Positions 35,449-42,791 of a stretch of DNA of 64,000 nucleotides are shown in pieces. The notes below the pieces were generated by a model that saw only the letters and a list, made by a program, of their open reading frames with translations, did no database searches and was not told the origin of the DNA. The position numbers and the translations under genes are program-made. This DNA comes from Gammaproteobacteria bacterium (GTDB lineage: Bacteria; Pseudomonadota; Gammaproteobacteria; Xanthomonadales; SZUA-36): positions 124,001 to 188,000 of the forward strand of contig JAUHYP010000001.1 of the NCBI GenBank assembly GCA_030426265.1, read 5' to 3'. The first letter of the stretch is position 1; each line of letters starts with the position of its first letter.

Positions 35449-35988
35449 ATGAGCCGCCCCAGTCACAGCGCCCTCGAGTCGGCGCGGCTCTACCTGGTGC
35501 CCGCCACGCTGGAACTGGCCCGTGCGGACCTGTCCGGCGACGCGGCCCTGGCCGCCGCGCTGGGTGTCAGCGTGCCCGAATCCTGGCCGCCGGAGCATCA
35601 CTCGCGCCCGGCGGTGGACGCCGCGCTGTACCAGCTGGGCGACCGTGCCGAGCATGGCTGGAGCCACTGGTACCTGGTGGGGCGAGGACCGGAAGAAGGC
35701 CTGATCGGGGTGTGCGGATTCAAGGGCCGACCGGATTCGGGCGGTTCCGTCGAGATCGCCTATTCCATCGTCGAGCCGCTGCGCCGGATCGGCTACGCCA
35801 CCGAGGCGGTCGACCGGCTGGTCGCCTGGGCCTTCACGCATGACCGCGTGGCCCAGGTCACCGCTGAAACCCTTCCGCACCTGCGCCAGTCCATCCGCGT
35901 GCTCGAGAAGAACGGCTTCCGCCCGGAAGGCCGCGGCAGCGAATATGGCGTCGTGAAGTACGTCCTGCGGCGGGCCAGCCTGCGCTGA
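35449..35988 (+). CDS. GNAT-family N-acetyltransferase (RimJ/RimL-like)
   Basis: A 179-residue acetyltransferase with the GNAT fold: SARLYLVPATLE at the N terminus, the acetyl-CoA motif EPLRRIGYATEAVDRLV (about residues 108-124) and LRQSIRVLEKNGFR (about 145-158), typical of the RimJ/RimL group. It follows kdkA by 37 bases on the same strand. The substrate is not predictable; small-molecule targets are as likely as ribosomal proteins. Confidence 0.82.
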   Translation: MSRPSHSALESARLYLVPATLELARADLSGDAALAAALGVSVPESWPPEHHSRPAVDAALYQLGDRAEHGWSHWYLVGRGPEEGLIGVCGFKGRPDSGGSVEIAYSIVEPLRRIGYATEAVDRLVAWAFTHDRVAQVTAETLPHLRQSIRVLEKNGFRPEGRGSEYGVVKYVLRRASLR

Positions 35989-36095
35989 AGGGCAGGGCGA
36001 GCGCCCCGAGCCCCGACACGCCGCGCCAGGCGCAGCATCCATCTCCTGCTTTGTTGCGGCCCCTGACCTCCGGCACATGTGGTGTGTCGCCGTCA

Positions 36096-36121
36096 GATAC
36101 AATATGATATCACTATGTATC
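36096..36121. promoter_or_regulatory. A+T-rich dyad in promoter of SPFH gene
   Basis: GATAC (36096-36100) and GTATC (36117-36121) flank a 26-base imperfect dyad in which 10 of 13 half-site positions agree. It overlaps a TATGAT (36103-36108) that could serve as a -10. The patch is much richer in A+T than its surroundings. The small ribbon-helix-helix protein encoded after the SPFH gene is a possible binder (inference). Confidence 0.4.
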
Positions 36122-36140
36122 TATTTGAGGGAGCACTGCC

Positions 36141-37010
36141 ATGATTGAAGAACGTATCCGCAAATGCGCTTCCGGCTACCTGGCCCTGGTCATCCTGCCG
36201 GCGATGCTGATCGCCGTGATCTACGGTTTCGTCCAGGCCGCGAAGGCTGAGAGCCCCGTGGGCATCATCTCCGGCATTGTCGCTTTCGTGATCGTGCTCA
36301 TCCTGTTCAAGGGCTTCTTCATGGTCGCCCCGAACCAGAGCAAGGTGCTCCAGCTGTTCGGCACCTACGTGGGCAGCGTGCGCGAAACGGGCCTGCGCTG
36401 GGCCAACCCCTTCTACAGCAAGGAGACGGTGAGCCTGCGTGTGCGCAACTTCGAGAGCGAAATGCTCAAGGTCAACGATTCTTCCGGCAACCCCATCGAG
36501 ATCGCCGCCGTGGTGGTGTGGAAGGTGGTGGATTCGGCCGAGGCCGTGTTCGAGGTGGACGACTATGTCAATTACGTTCACATCCAAAGCGAGGCGGCGC
36601 TGCGCAACCTGGCCACGGCGCATCCCTACGAAGCGCACGACGACGACATCATCGCCCTGCGCAGTGATCCCCAGGACATCGCCGACAAGCTCAAGGACGA
36701 GGTGCAGATCCGCCTGGGCAAGGCGGGCGTGGAAGTCATCGAGGCGCGCATCAGCCACCTGGCCTACGCGCCGGAAATCGCCTCCGCCATGCTCAAGCGC
36801 CAGCAGGCCCAGGCCGTGGTCGCCGCCCGCATGCAGATCGTGGACGGCGCCGTGGGCATGGTGCAGATGGCCCTGGAGCAGCTCGAGCGCGACAAGGTCG
36901 TGGACCTGGACGAGGAGCGCAAGGCCGCCATGGTCAGCAACCTCCTGGTCGTGCTCTGCGGCGAGGAAAACGCGCGCCCGGTGCTGAACGCGGGCACGCT
37001 GCACAACTGA
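36141..37010 (+). CDS. SPFH/band-7 domain membrane protein
   Basis: A 289-residue protein with two N-terminal hydrophobic segments (about residues 13-33 and 39-62) followed by an SPFH domain: [39 protein letters not shown]-like core (split: [13 protein letters not shown]), and [20 protein letters not shown]. The C-terminal helix [20 protein letters not shown] is typical of stomatin relatives. These form membrane microdomain scaffolds. A strong GAGGGAG ribosome site precedes the ATG. It is followed after 13 bases by a small RHH gene. Confidence 0.88.
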   Translation: MIEERIRKCASGYLALVILPAMLIAVIYGFVQAAKAESPVGIISGIVAFVIVLILFKGFFMVAPNQSKVLQLFGTYVGSVRETGLRWANPFYSKETVSLRVRNFESEMLKVNDSSGNPIEIAAVVVWKVVDSAEAVFEVDDYVNYVHIQSEAALRNLATAHPYEAHDDDIIALRSDPQDIADKLKDEVQIRLGKAGVEVIEARISHLAYAPEIASAMLKRQQAQAVVAARMQIVDGAVGMVQMALEQLERDKVVDLDEERKAAMVSNLLVVLCGEENARPVLNAGTLHN

Positions 37011-37023
37011 TCACGGTTCCGGG

Positions 37024-37191
37024 ATGCCTTCGAAGAAGTCGTTTCCCCTACGGCTGGACGAGTCGACGTACGACGCCCTGAAGCGCTGGGCGGAGGACGA
37101 GTTTCGCAGTGTGAACGGGCAGATGGAGTACGTGTTGCGGGAGGCCCTGCGCAAGGCAGGGCGCCTGCCGAAGAAGCAGGAACCAGGCTGA
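37024..37191 (+). CDS. Small ribbon-helix-helix (Arc-type) DNA-binding protein
   Basis: A 55-residue basic protein: a beta strand ([10 protein letters not shown]), helix 1 ([15 protein letters not shown]) and helix 2 ([18 protein letters not shown]), the ribbon-helix-helix layout of Arc/MetJ-like regulators. It lies 13 bases after the SPFH gene. Similar small proteins sit behind SPFH genes in other proteobacteria from memory, which suggests a functional pair. The A+T-rich dyad ahead of the SPFH gene could be its operator. Below 60 codons, so easily missed by gene finders. Confidence 0.75.
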   Translation: MPSKKSFPLRLDESTYDALKRWAEDEFRSVNGQMEYVLREALRKAGRLPKKQEPG

Positions 37192-37288
37192 GTCGGTTTG
37201 ATTGAATTAGGGCGGATCTTCGGATCTGCCCTGCCGTTCCGCCCCCGGGTCTGGTTGCGAGTTCGGTCCCCAGGTTCCGCCGCTGCGT

Positions 37289-38248
37289 CTAGTACGGCCA
37301 CACCTCCAGCCCGTGCACCGCGTTGCGCACGTCGCGAGAGAAGTTCACCCGCATCACGTCGGTGCCGGATTCCAGGTCGTAGATCGACACCGTCGAAGGC
37401 GAGGAGCCGGCGGCGACAAAGCGCTGGTCGATGACGCACAGGCCGCGCCCGAACCCCTGCCGCGCCACCTGTTCGTCGCCCAGGTCCAGCCGTTCCAGTT
37501 CGTCCCCGGGGTAGTGCGGTACGGCAAAGCTCACCGCGCTACCGTCGCGCCGGTCCCAGCGCAGCCGGTCGGCGGCGGTGTCGTTGTACAACACCCCTTC
37601 GCGAAAGGGCCGGGCATTGTGGGTGCCATCCGGTAGCTCGACCACCCGACGTACCGTGTGGTCGCTGCCGATGCGCAACAGGCCGCCGCTGCGCAGCCCG
37701 CAGGTGTAGAGGCCGCTTTCGTCGGCCCAGACGTTGTTGAGGTGCAGCCGATTCTGAGGCGGCGGACCCATGGCGCCGCCCGGGCCGTCCAGGCCGGCCG
37801 GATCCCAGGCGTGGCCCTCGTAACCCTCCCCGGTCCGTTCGATGTGCAATGCCCAGAAGAAGCGTTGCCGTTCCAGGTCGAAGGCCAGGATCGAGTCGTT
37901 GACCGTCGAGACCAGGTAGAGGTGCCGGCCCAGCACGCAGATCTCGTGGCAGTGCCGCAGGTAGATGCAGCGGAAGGAGCGTTGCAGGCGGAAGGCACGG
38001 TCGTAGACGAACAGCTCGTCGCTGGCCGCCACGTAGACCTCGCCGCCGTAAAATGCGATGCCCCGCAGGCCGCGGTCCCAGCCGCGGCCCTGCCAGTCGA
38101 TGTCGCCGCTGTTCCAGTCCACCACCTGGCGAATGTCCTGGCGCGCGAAATCCAGCAGGTACAGGCCGCCGTGGCTGTCGCCCTGGCGCGCGCCGCGCAC
38201 CACGGAGCTGGCCAGCAGGGTCGGCAGGGCCAGTTGGCCGCCGTTCAT
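37289..38248 (-). CDS. DUF4915/TIGR03032-like beta-propeller protein
   Basis: A 319-residue soluble protein with repeated beta-propeller blades: GGLYLLDFARQD, GLRGIAFYGGEVYVAASDELFVYD, HEICVLGRHLYLVSTVNDSILAFDL, and LHLNNVWADESGLYTCGLRSGGLL. The His-rich FRCIYLRHCHEIC and RLHLNNVW segments match the uncharacterised DUF4915/TIGR03032 group. There is no signal peptide. It is upstream-transcribed in the same direction as the DgcN-like gene, 90 bases away. Function unknown. Confidence 0.75.
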   Translation of the reverse strand: MNGGQLALPTLLASSVVRGARQGDSHGGLYLLDFARQDIRQVVDWNSGDIDWQGRGWDRGLRGIAFYGGEVYVAASDELFVYDRAFRLQRSFRCIYLRHCHEICVLGRHLYLVSTVNDSILAFDLERQRFFWALHIERTGEGYEGHAWDPAGLDGPGGAMGPPPQNRLHLNNVWADESGLYTCGLRSGGLLRIGSDHTVRRVVELPDGTHNARPFREGVLYNDTAADRLRWDRRDGSAVSFAVPHYPGDELERLDLGDEQVARQGFGRGLCVIDQRFVAAGSSPSTVSIYDLESGTDVMRVNFSRDVRNAVHGLEVWPY

Positions 38249-38338
38249 GTCGGGATCACTCGGGACCCGGAGCGCAGGAATTTTGCGCCCGTCACGCGGT
38301 GGCTGAGGCTAGCCGGGCGGGCTGGGTCATGACGATGC

Positions 38339-39358
38339 TCATGCGGTCGTCGCGGGCAGCCAGGCGAGCAGGGCTTCGGCGCCGTCCGCCAGGGGATCGG
38401 CGCAGGGCAGATTGGTTTCATTTTCCACGGCGGCCAGGGCTGTGCGGCGTGCATCCCCGGCCAGGCCAGTGGTGTCCAGGGCAATGCCGATGAAGTGGGC
38501 CGCCGGACTGGACGGCTTTGCCGCCTGGAGGTGGCGTTCGATGCATTCGTTCAGCGGCGGAATGGCGCCGCCGGGCCAGCCATCGAGTCGCGTGCGGCCG
38601 GCCTGGTGGCACAGCACCAGCGCGTCGGGCCTGACGCCGTGCATCAGCCCCAGGGTGATCGCCGCACTGGCCGGGTGCAGCAGCGAGCCCTGGCCCTCGA
38701 CGATGTCCCAGTGATCGGGGTCGTTGGCCGGACACAGTTGTTCTGCAACACCGGCCAGGTACTCGGCCGGTACGCTGTCCAGGGCCACGCCGCGTCCGGC
38801 GATCAGCATGCCGGTCGGGCTGCTGGCCCGAAATCGCGCGTCGACGCCGCCCTGCCGCAAGGCCTGGTGCAGCGCCAGGGCCGTGTCCAGCGGTCCCGCG
38901 TCACGCTGCGTGCCGACCGTGAGCAGGCGCCGACCCGAGCGCGGGCGGCCGTCGGCCACCGCCAGTTCCTCGGGCAGCCGGCGCAGATCCACCAGGCGCG
39001 AACCCGAGCGGTAGGCGGCGTTGGCCAAACGAGGGATGGACTCGAGCGGGGTGTGCGGGCCGCCGACGACATCCAGTCCGGCCGCGAGGGCATCCACCAG
39101 GGTGGACTCCCAGTCCGTCTTGAGTGTGCCGTCCGGGGTTGTGACGCCGATCACCAGGCTGCGCGCCCCGGCGCGCCGCGCCTGGCCGATGTCCATGTCC
39201 GGCAGGCCGCAGTCCACCCGGGCATTGGCGTAGCGCAACTGCCCCACGCATTCTTCCGGGCGCCAACGCGCGAGCGCCGCCGCGGTCCCCGCATCCTGTG
39301 CGCGGGCCGCGTCGCCCAGGAACAACAGGTAGGGAGCTTCGAGGTCCGGATCGATCAT
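38339..39358 (-). CDS. DUF1611-family protein, DgcN-like D-glutamate N-acetyltransferase
   Basis: A 339-residue protein of the DUF1611 family, whose experimentally studied member DgcN acetylates D-glutamate in D-glutamate catabolism. It has a Rossmann-like N-terminal domain (YLLFLGDAARAQDAGTAAAL) and a P-loop-like C-terminal domain with LLTVGTQRDAGPLDTALALH, HWDIVEGQGSLLHPA and VLCHQAG. The ATG at 39358 is preferred over an upstream GTG that adds a basic, poorly conserved stretch. DgcA, its usual partner, is not next to it; the exact substrate is therefore uncertain. Confidence 0.82.
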   Translation of the reverse strand: MIDPDLEAPYLLFLGDAARAQDAGTAAALARWRPEECVGQLRYANARVDCGLPDMDIGQARRAGARSLVIGVTTPDGTLKTDWESTLVDALAAGLDVVGGPHTPLESIPRLANAAYRSGSRLVDLRRLPEELAVADGRPRSGRRLLTVGTQRDAGPLDTALALHQALRQGGVDARFRASSPTGMLIAGRGVALDSVPAEYLAGVAEQLCPANDPDHWDIVEGQGSLLHPASAAITLGLMHGVRPDALVLCHQAGRTRLDGWPGGAIPPLNECIERHLQAAKPSSPAAHFIGIALDTTGLAGDARRTALAAVENETNLPCADPLADGAEALLAWLPATTA

Positions 39359-39533
39359 GCGGCAGCCTGGCGGGACGTGGCCCTGATTATTGAAAGCCCC
39401 CCGGGTAAACGCAAGCCCGGCGCGCATCGCCCGGAGACCGGCGCACGGGTCGCGTCCACTGGGTCATGGGCACTGGCGGCAAACCCCCGATTCCGCCCTA
39501 CAATGGGACGACCCAGGCCACCCCAGAAGCCCC

Positions 39534-40916
39534 ATGAACGTCGAAGCTGATCACCCCGCGGCCACTGACTGGCAGGCACGGGACACGCGTCACTACCTGC
39601 ATCCGTTCACCGACCACCATGACCTGGGACAGGCCGGGGCGCGCATCATCGAACGCGCCGAAGGGTGCTACATCTACGACCTCGACGGCCACCGCGTCCT
39701 CGATGGAATGTCGGGCCTGTGGTGCGTCAACCTGGGGTACGGGCGCGAGGACCTGGTCGCCGCGGCGACGCGCCAGCTCAGCGAACTGCCCTACTACAAC
39801 AGCTTCTTCCAGACCGCCCACCCGCCGGCCATCGCCCTGGCCGAGCGCATCGCGGCCATCGCGCCGGAAGGCTTCGACCTGGTGTTCTACGCCGGCTCGG
39901 GCTCGGAGGCCAACGACACCAACATCAAGCTGGTGCGGCGTTACTGGGACCTCGTCGGCCGGCCGGACAAGCGCCACTTCATCAGCCGGCGCAATGCCTA
40001 CCACGGCAGCACCGTGGCCGCCGGTTCCCTGGGCGGCATGGGACCCATGCACGAACAGCTCGGGCCGATGGTGAACTTCATCCACCACGTCGAACAGCCC
40101 TACCACTTCGGCCTGGGACACGACCAGGACCCGGAGGCCTTCGGCCTGGCCCAGGCGCGGCTCGTCGAGAAGAAGATCCTGGAACTGGGCGCTGAGCAGG
40201 TCGCCGCCTTCATCGGCGAGCCGGTGCAGGGCGCCGGCGGGGTGATCATTCCCCCCGCCAGCTACTGGCCCGAGGTGCAGCGCATCTGCCGCAAGTACGA
40301 CGTGTTGCTGATTGCCGACGAGGTCATCACCGGCTTCGGCCGCCTCGGCGAGTGGTTCGGCTGCACGAAGCTCGGCATCGAACCCGACCTGATCACCTTC
40401 GCCAAGGGCGTGACCTCGGGCTACCTGCCGCTGGGCGGGGTGATCGTCGGCGAGCGGGTCGCGGCGGTGATGCGCACCCAGGGCGGCGAATTCGCGCACG
40501 GCTACACCTATTCGGGCCACCCGGCGGCCTGCGCCGTGGCGCTGGCCACCCTGGACGCCCTGGAGCGTGAGCGCGTGATCGAACGGGGCAGGGAGGAGAT
40601 CGCCCCGGCCTTCGCCCGCGCCCTGGCCGGCCTGGCCGATCACCCCATCGTCGGTGAAACGCGCAGCATCGGGCTGATGGGCGCGGTGGAGCTGGTCGCG
40701 GACAAGGCCACGGGCGAGCGCTTCCACAAGGACCTGGGCGTGGGCATGAAATGCCGGAATTTCTGTTTCGACAACGGCCTGGTCATGCGCGCCGTCGGCG
40801 ACTCAATGATCGTCGCGCCGCCGCTGGTGATCACCCCGGCGCAGATCGACGAATTGGCGGAGAAGGCCCGGCATTGCCTGGACCTGACCGCGGCCTGGGT
40901 GGCGAAAAACGCCTGA
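39534..40916 (+). CDS. Class III aminotransferase, putrescine--pyruvate type (SpuC-like)
   Basis: A 460-residue PLP enzyme. It shows HYLHPFTDHHDLG at the N terminus, the class III region SGSEANDTNIKLVRRYWDL, LLIADEVITGFGRLGEWFG and the PLP lysine in ITFAKGVTSGYLPLGG. These match the SpuC/omega-aminotransferase group that uses putrescine or spermidine with pyruvate. The ATG at 39534 begins the conserved protein; an earlier in-frame start only adds intergenic sequence. A PuuD-like hydrolase lies 1 kb away, which supports polyamine catabolism. Confidence 0.87.
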   Translation: MNVEADHPAATDWQARDTRHYLHPFTDHHDLGQAGARIIERAEGCYIYDLDGHRVLDGMSGLWCVNLGYGREDLVAAATRQLSELPYYNSFFQTAHPPAIALAERIAAIAPEGFDLVFYAGSGSEANDTNIKLVRRYWDLVGRPDKRHFISRRNAYHGSTVAAGSLGGMGPMHEQLGPMVNFIHHVEQPYHFGLGHDQDPEAFGLAQARLVEKKILELGAEQVAAFIGEPVQGAGGVIIPPASYWPEVQRICRKYDVLLIADEVITGFGRLGEWFGCTKLGIEPDLITFAKGVTSGYLPLGGVIVGERVAAVMRTQGGEFAHGYTYSGHPAACAVALATLDALERERVIERGREEIAPAFARALAGLADHPIVGETRSIGLMGAVELVADKATGERFHKDLGVGMKCRNFCFDNGLVMRAVGDSMIVAPPLVITPAQIDELAEKARHCLDLTAAWVAKNA

Positions 40917-40919
40917 GGC

Positions 40920-41777
40920 TTAGCCCCGCCCCTGCGCCTGGTCGCGAATGTCCTCGCGCCACTCCGACAGGTTGTGTTCGATGGCCCAGAAGCCGCAGAT
41001 CCACAGCGACTGGTCCCAGGCCCAGACCCAGTGCCCGGTCCAGATCCACCAGCCGGCGTTGGCGAACAGGATGAGGTAGAGGACCCGCACCGTGTGACTG
41101 GCCGCCATCAGCCAGCCACGGGTGACGTTGCGGTTCTGCAGCCAGACCGCCAGTTCGATCGCCCAGATCACCAGGATCCAGGTGATGGCGTCGGCCAGGT
41201 CCACCGCCGTGTGGGTCTTCTCCAGCTTCAGGCCGCTGGTGTCGGTCACCACGGACGGCTCCAGCATGAAGAATTCTCGCTCGTCGGACAGGAAAGCGCA
41301 GTTGTCGGTGGTGATGACCGTGTAGCGGTAGTTTTCGCCCCAGGAGATGTCCTGGCCGGCCAGCTGGCAGGGCGAGGCGATCTCCGGGCTGGCCTCCAGC
41401 GTCCAGGCGTGGTTCACGTCGCCGGCGCGCACCACCAGGGTGTGCACCAGGAACAGGTAGCAGACCAGGCGCACGCCGCGCACCGTGCCGCGAACCCAGG
41501 CGTGCCGCCAGGCCTCATTGCCGATGGCGTAGGTTTCCAGTTCGAACATGAACAGCAGGCCGAACCAGGCCGCCAGGTCCAGGCTGGTCTCGAAGGCGCC
41601 GGTCCAGTCGAGAAAATCGCCCCCCTGGCGCAGCGTGTGGGCGGCCATGCCCATCTCTTCCACGCCGTAGTAGACCCAGTTGAGCAACAGCAGGGTGTAG
41701 ACGCTCCACTTCAGCCACTGGGCGCGGCGTTCGTGTCGCTGCCGCGCGAGGGAAAAGTCGGCGGCGGCGGCCTTCAA
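40920..41777 (-). CDS. Uncharacterised membrane protein with FELET motif (paralogue A)
   Basis: A 285-residue protein with about five hydrophobic helices (about residues 24-40, 70-85, 100-115, 190-205, 225-245). It is not a recognised family. Helix 2 contains LLFMFELETYAIG; the C terminus has FWAIEHNLSEWRED. The protein at 45001-45888 has the same layout and clear sequence similarity (LLYLFELETSVI, VRTVCYLFI against VRLVCYLFL). A region between helices 3 and 4 holds two conserved cysteines (PCQLAG, DNCAFL), probably outside the membrane. The start is TTG. It ends 3 bases from the aminotransferase stop on the other strand. Confidence 0.75.
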   Translation of the reverse strand: MKAAAADFSLARQRHERRAQWLKWSVYTLLLLNWVYYGVEEMGMAAHTLRQGGDFLDWTGAFETSLDLAAWFGLLFMFELETYAIGNEAWRHAWVRGTVRGVRLVCYLFLVHTLVVRAGDVNHAWTLEASPEIASPCQLAGQDISWGENYRYTVITTDNCAFLSDEREFFMLEPSVVTDTSGLKLEKTHTAVDLADAITWILVIWAIELAVWLQNRNVTRGWLMAASHTVRVLYLILFANAGWWIWTGHWVWAWDQSLWICGFWAIEHNLSEWREDIRDQAQGRG

Positions 41778-41940
41778 AGGGGTGGGCCGCCGGGTTCCGC
41801 GGGGGTCGGCAGGTTGTGCGTCATGGCCCGCATGATAGCGATTCCACGCCGCTTGTCACGGCTTTCCCGACCCCTGCGACTTTGAGAAGATGGGGCCGGA
41901 AACGCAGGGTGCGTGGCGGATCAGGAGAAACGGGGAAGAC

Positions 41941-42759
41941 ATGTCGGACGGTGTGGGTCATCCGGTGGTGGGCGTGGTGTCGGACCGGCGCATGGTCGGG
42001 GCGCACCCCTTTCACATGGTGGGCGAAAAATACCTGCAGGCGGTCTGGGACGGCGCCGGCGCCTACCCGGTCGCGCTGCCGTCGCTGGGCGGCGATTTCG
42101 ACGTGCCGGCCATCCTCCAGCGCCTCGACGGACTGCTGCTGACGGGCAGTCCCTCGAACGTCGAGCCGCACCACTACCTGGGCGACCCCAGCGAGCCGGG
42201 CACCTGGCACGACCCGGAACGCGACCTCGCTACCCTGGCCCTGATCCCCGCCGCCGTGCGCGCCGGGATGCCCCTGTTCGCCATCTGCCGGGGCTTCCAG
42301 GAAATGAACGTGGCCTTCGGCGGCAGCCTGCACCAGAAGGTGCACGAGGTGCCCGGCCACCGGGTGCACAAGGAGAATCCCGACGACCCACTCGAGGTGC
42401 AGTACGGCCCCTCCCACGAGGTGCGCTTTCCGCCGGGCGGCCTGCTGGCGCGCCTGACCGGCGTGGCGGGCGCCACGGTCAACTCCCTGCATTCCCAGGC
42501 CGTGGACCGGCTGGGTGAGGGACTGGCCGTCGAGGCCACGGCCGATGACGGCCTGGTCGAGGCCTTTACGGTCCAGGGCGCACCCGGTTTCAATCTCAGC
42601 GTACAATGGCATCCGGAATGGCGGGTGAGGGACAACCCGGTGAGCCTCGCCCTGTTCCGTGCCTTTGGCGAGGCCTGCCGCAGCTATCGTGACCGGGACG
42701 TCCGTCGAGCGCCGCGCGACGAACGCGGTCCAGGAACCCGCCGCCGGGCGGCCCCCTGA
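41941..42759 (+). CDS. puuD: Gamma-glutamyl-gamma-aminobutyrate hydrolase (PuuD-like)
   Basis: A 272-residue class I glutamine amidotransferase-like hydrolase: GLLLTGSPSNVEPHHY near the N terminus, the nucleophile Cys in LFAICRGFQEMNVAFGGSL (about residue 117), and the catalytic His in VQWHPEW (about 226). PuuD releases GABA from gamma-glutamyl-GABA in the Puu putrescine pathway. Together with the SpuC-like aminotransferase this points to putrescine use. ATG 41941 has a GGGGAAG ribosome site. It leads a likely operon with the SulP and FELET B genes (32- and 10-base gaps). Confidence 0.88.
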   Translation: MSDGVGHPVVGVVSDRRMVGAHPFHMVGEKYLQAVWDGAGAYPVALPSLGGDFDVPAILQRLDGLLLTGSPSNVEPHHYLGDPSEPGTWHDPERDLATLALIPAAVRAGMPLFAICRGFQEMNVAFGGSLHQKVHEVPGHRVHKENPDDPLEVQYGPSHEVRFPPGGLLARLTGVAGATVNSLHSQAVDRLGEGLAVEATADDGLVEAFTVQGAPGFNLSVQWHPEWRVRDNPVSLALFRAFGEACRSYRDRDVRRAPRDERGPGTRRRAAP

Positions 42760-42791
42760 GGGGCCCGGGCCGGCCCAACATCGGCGAATTC

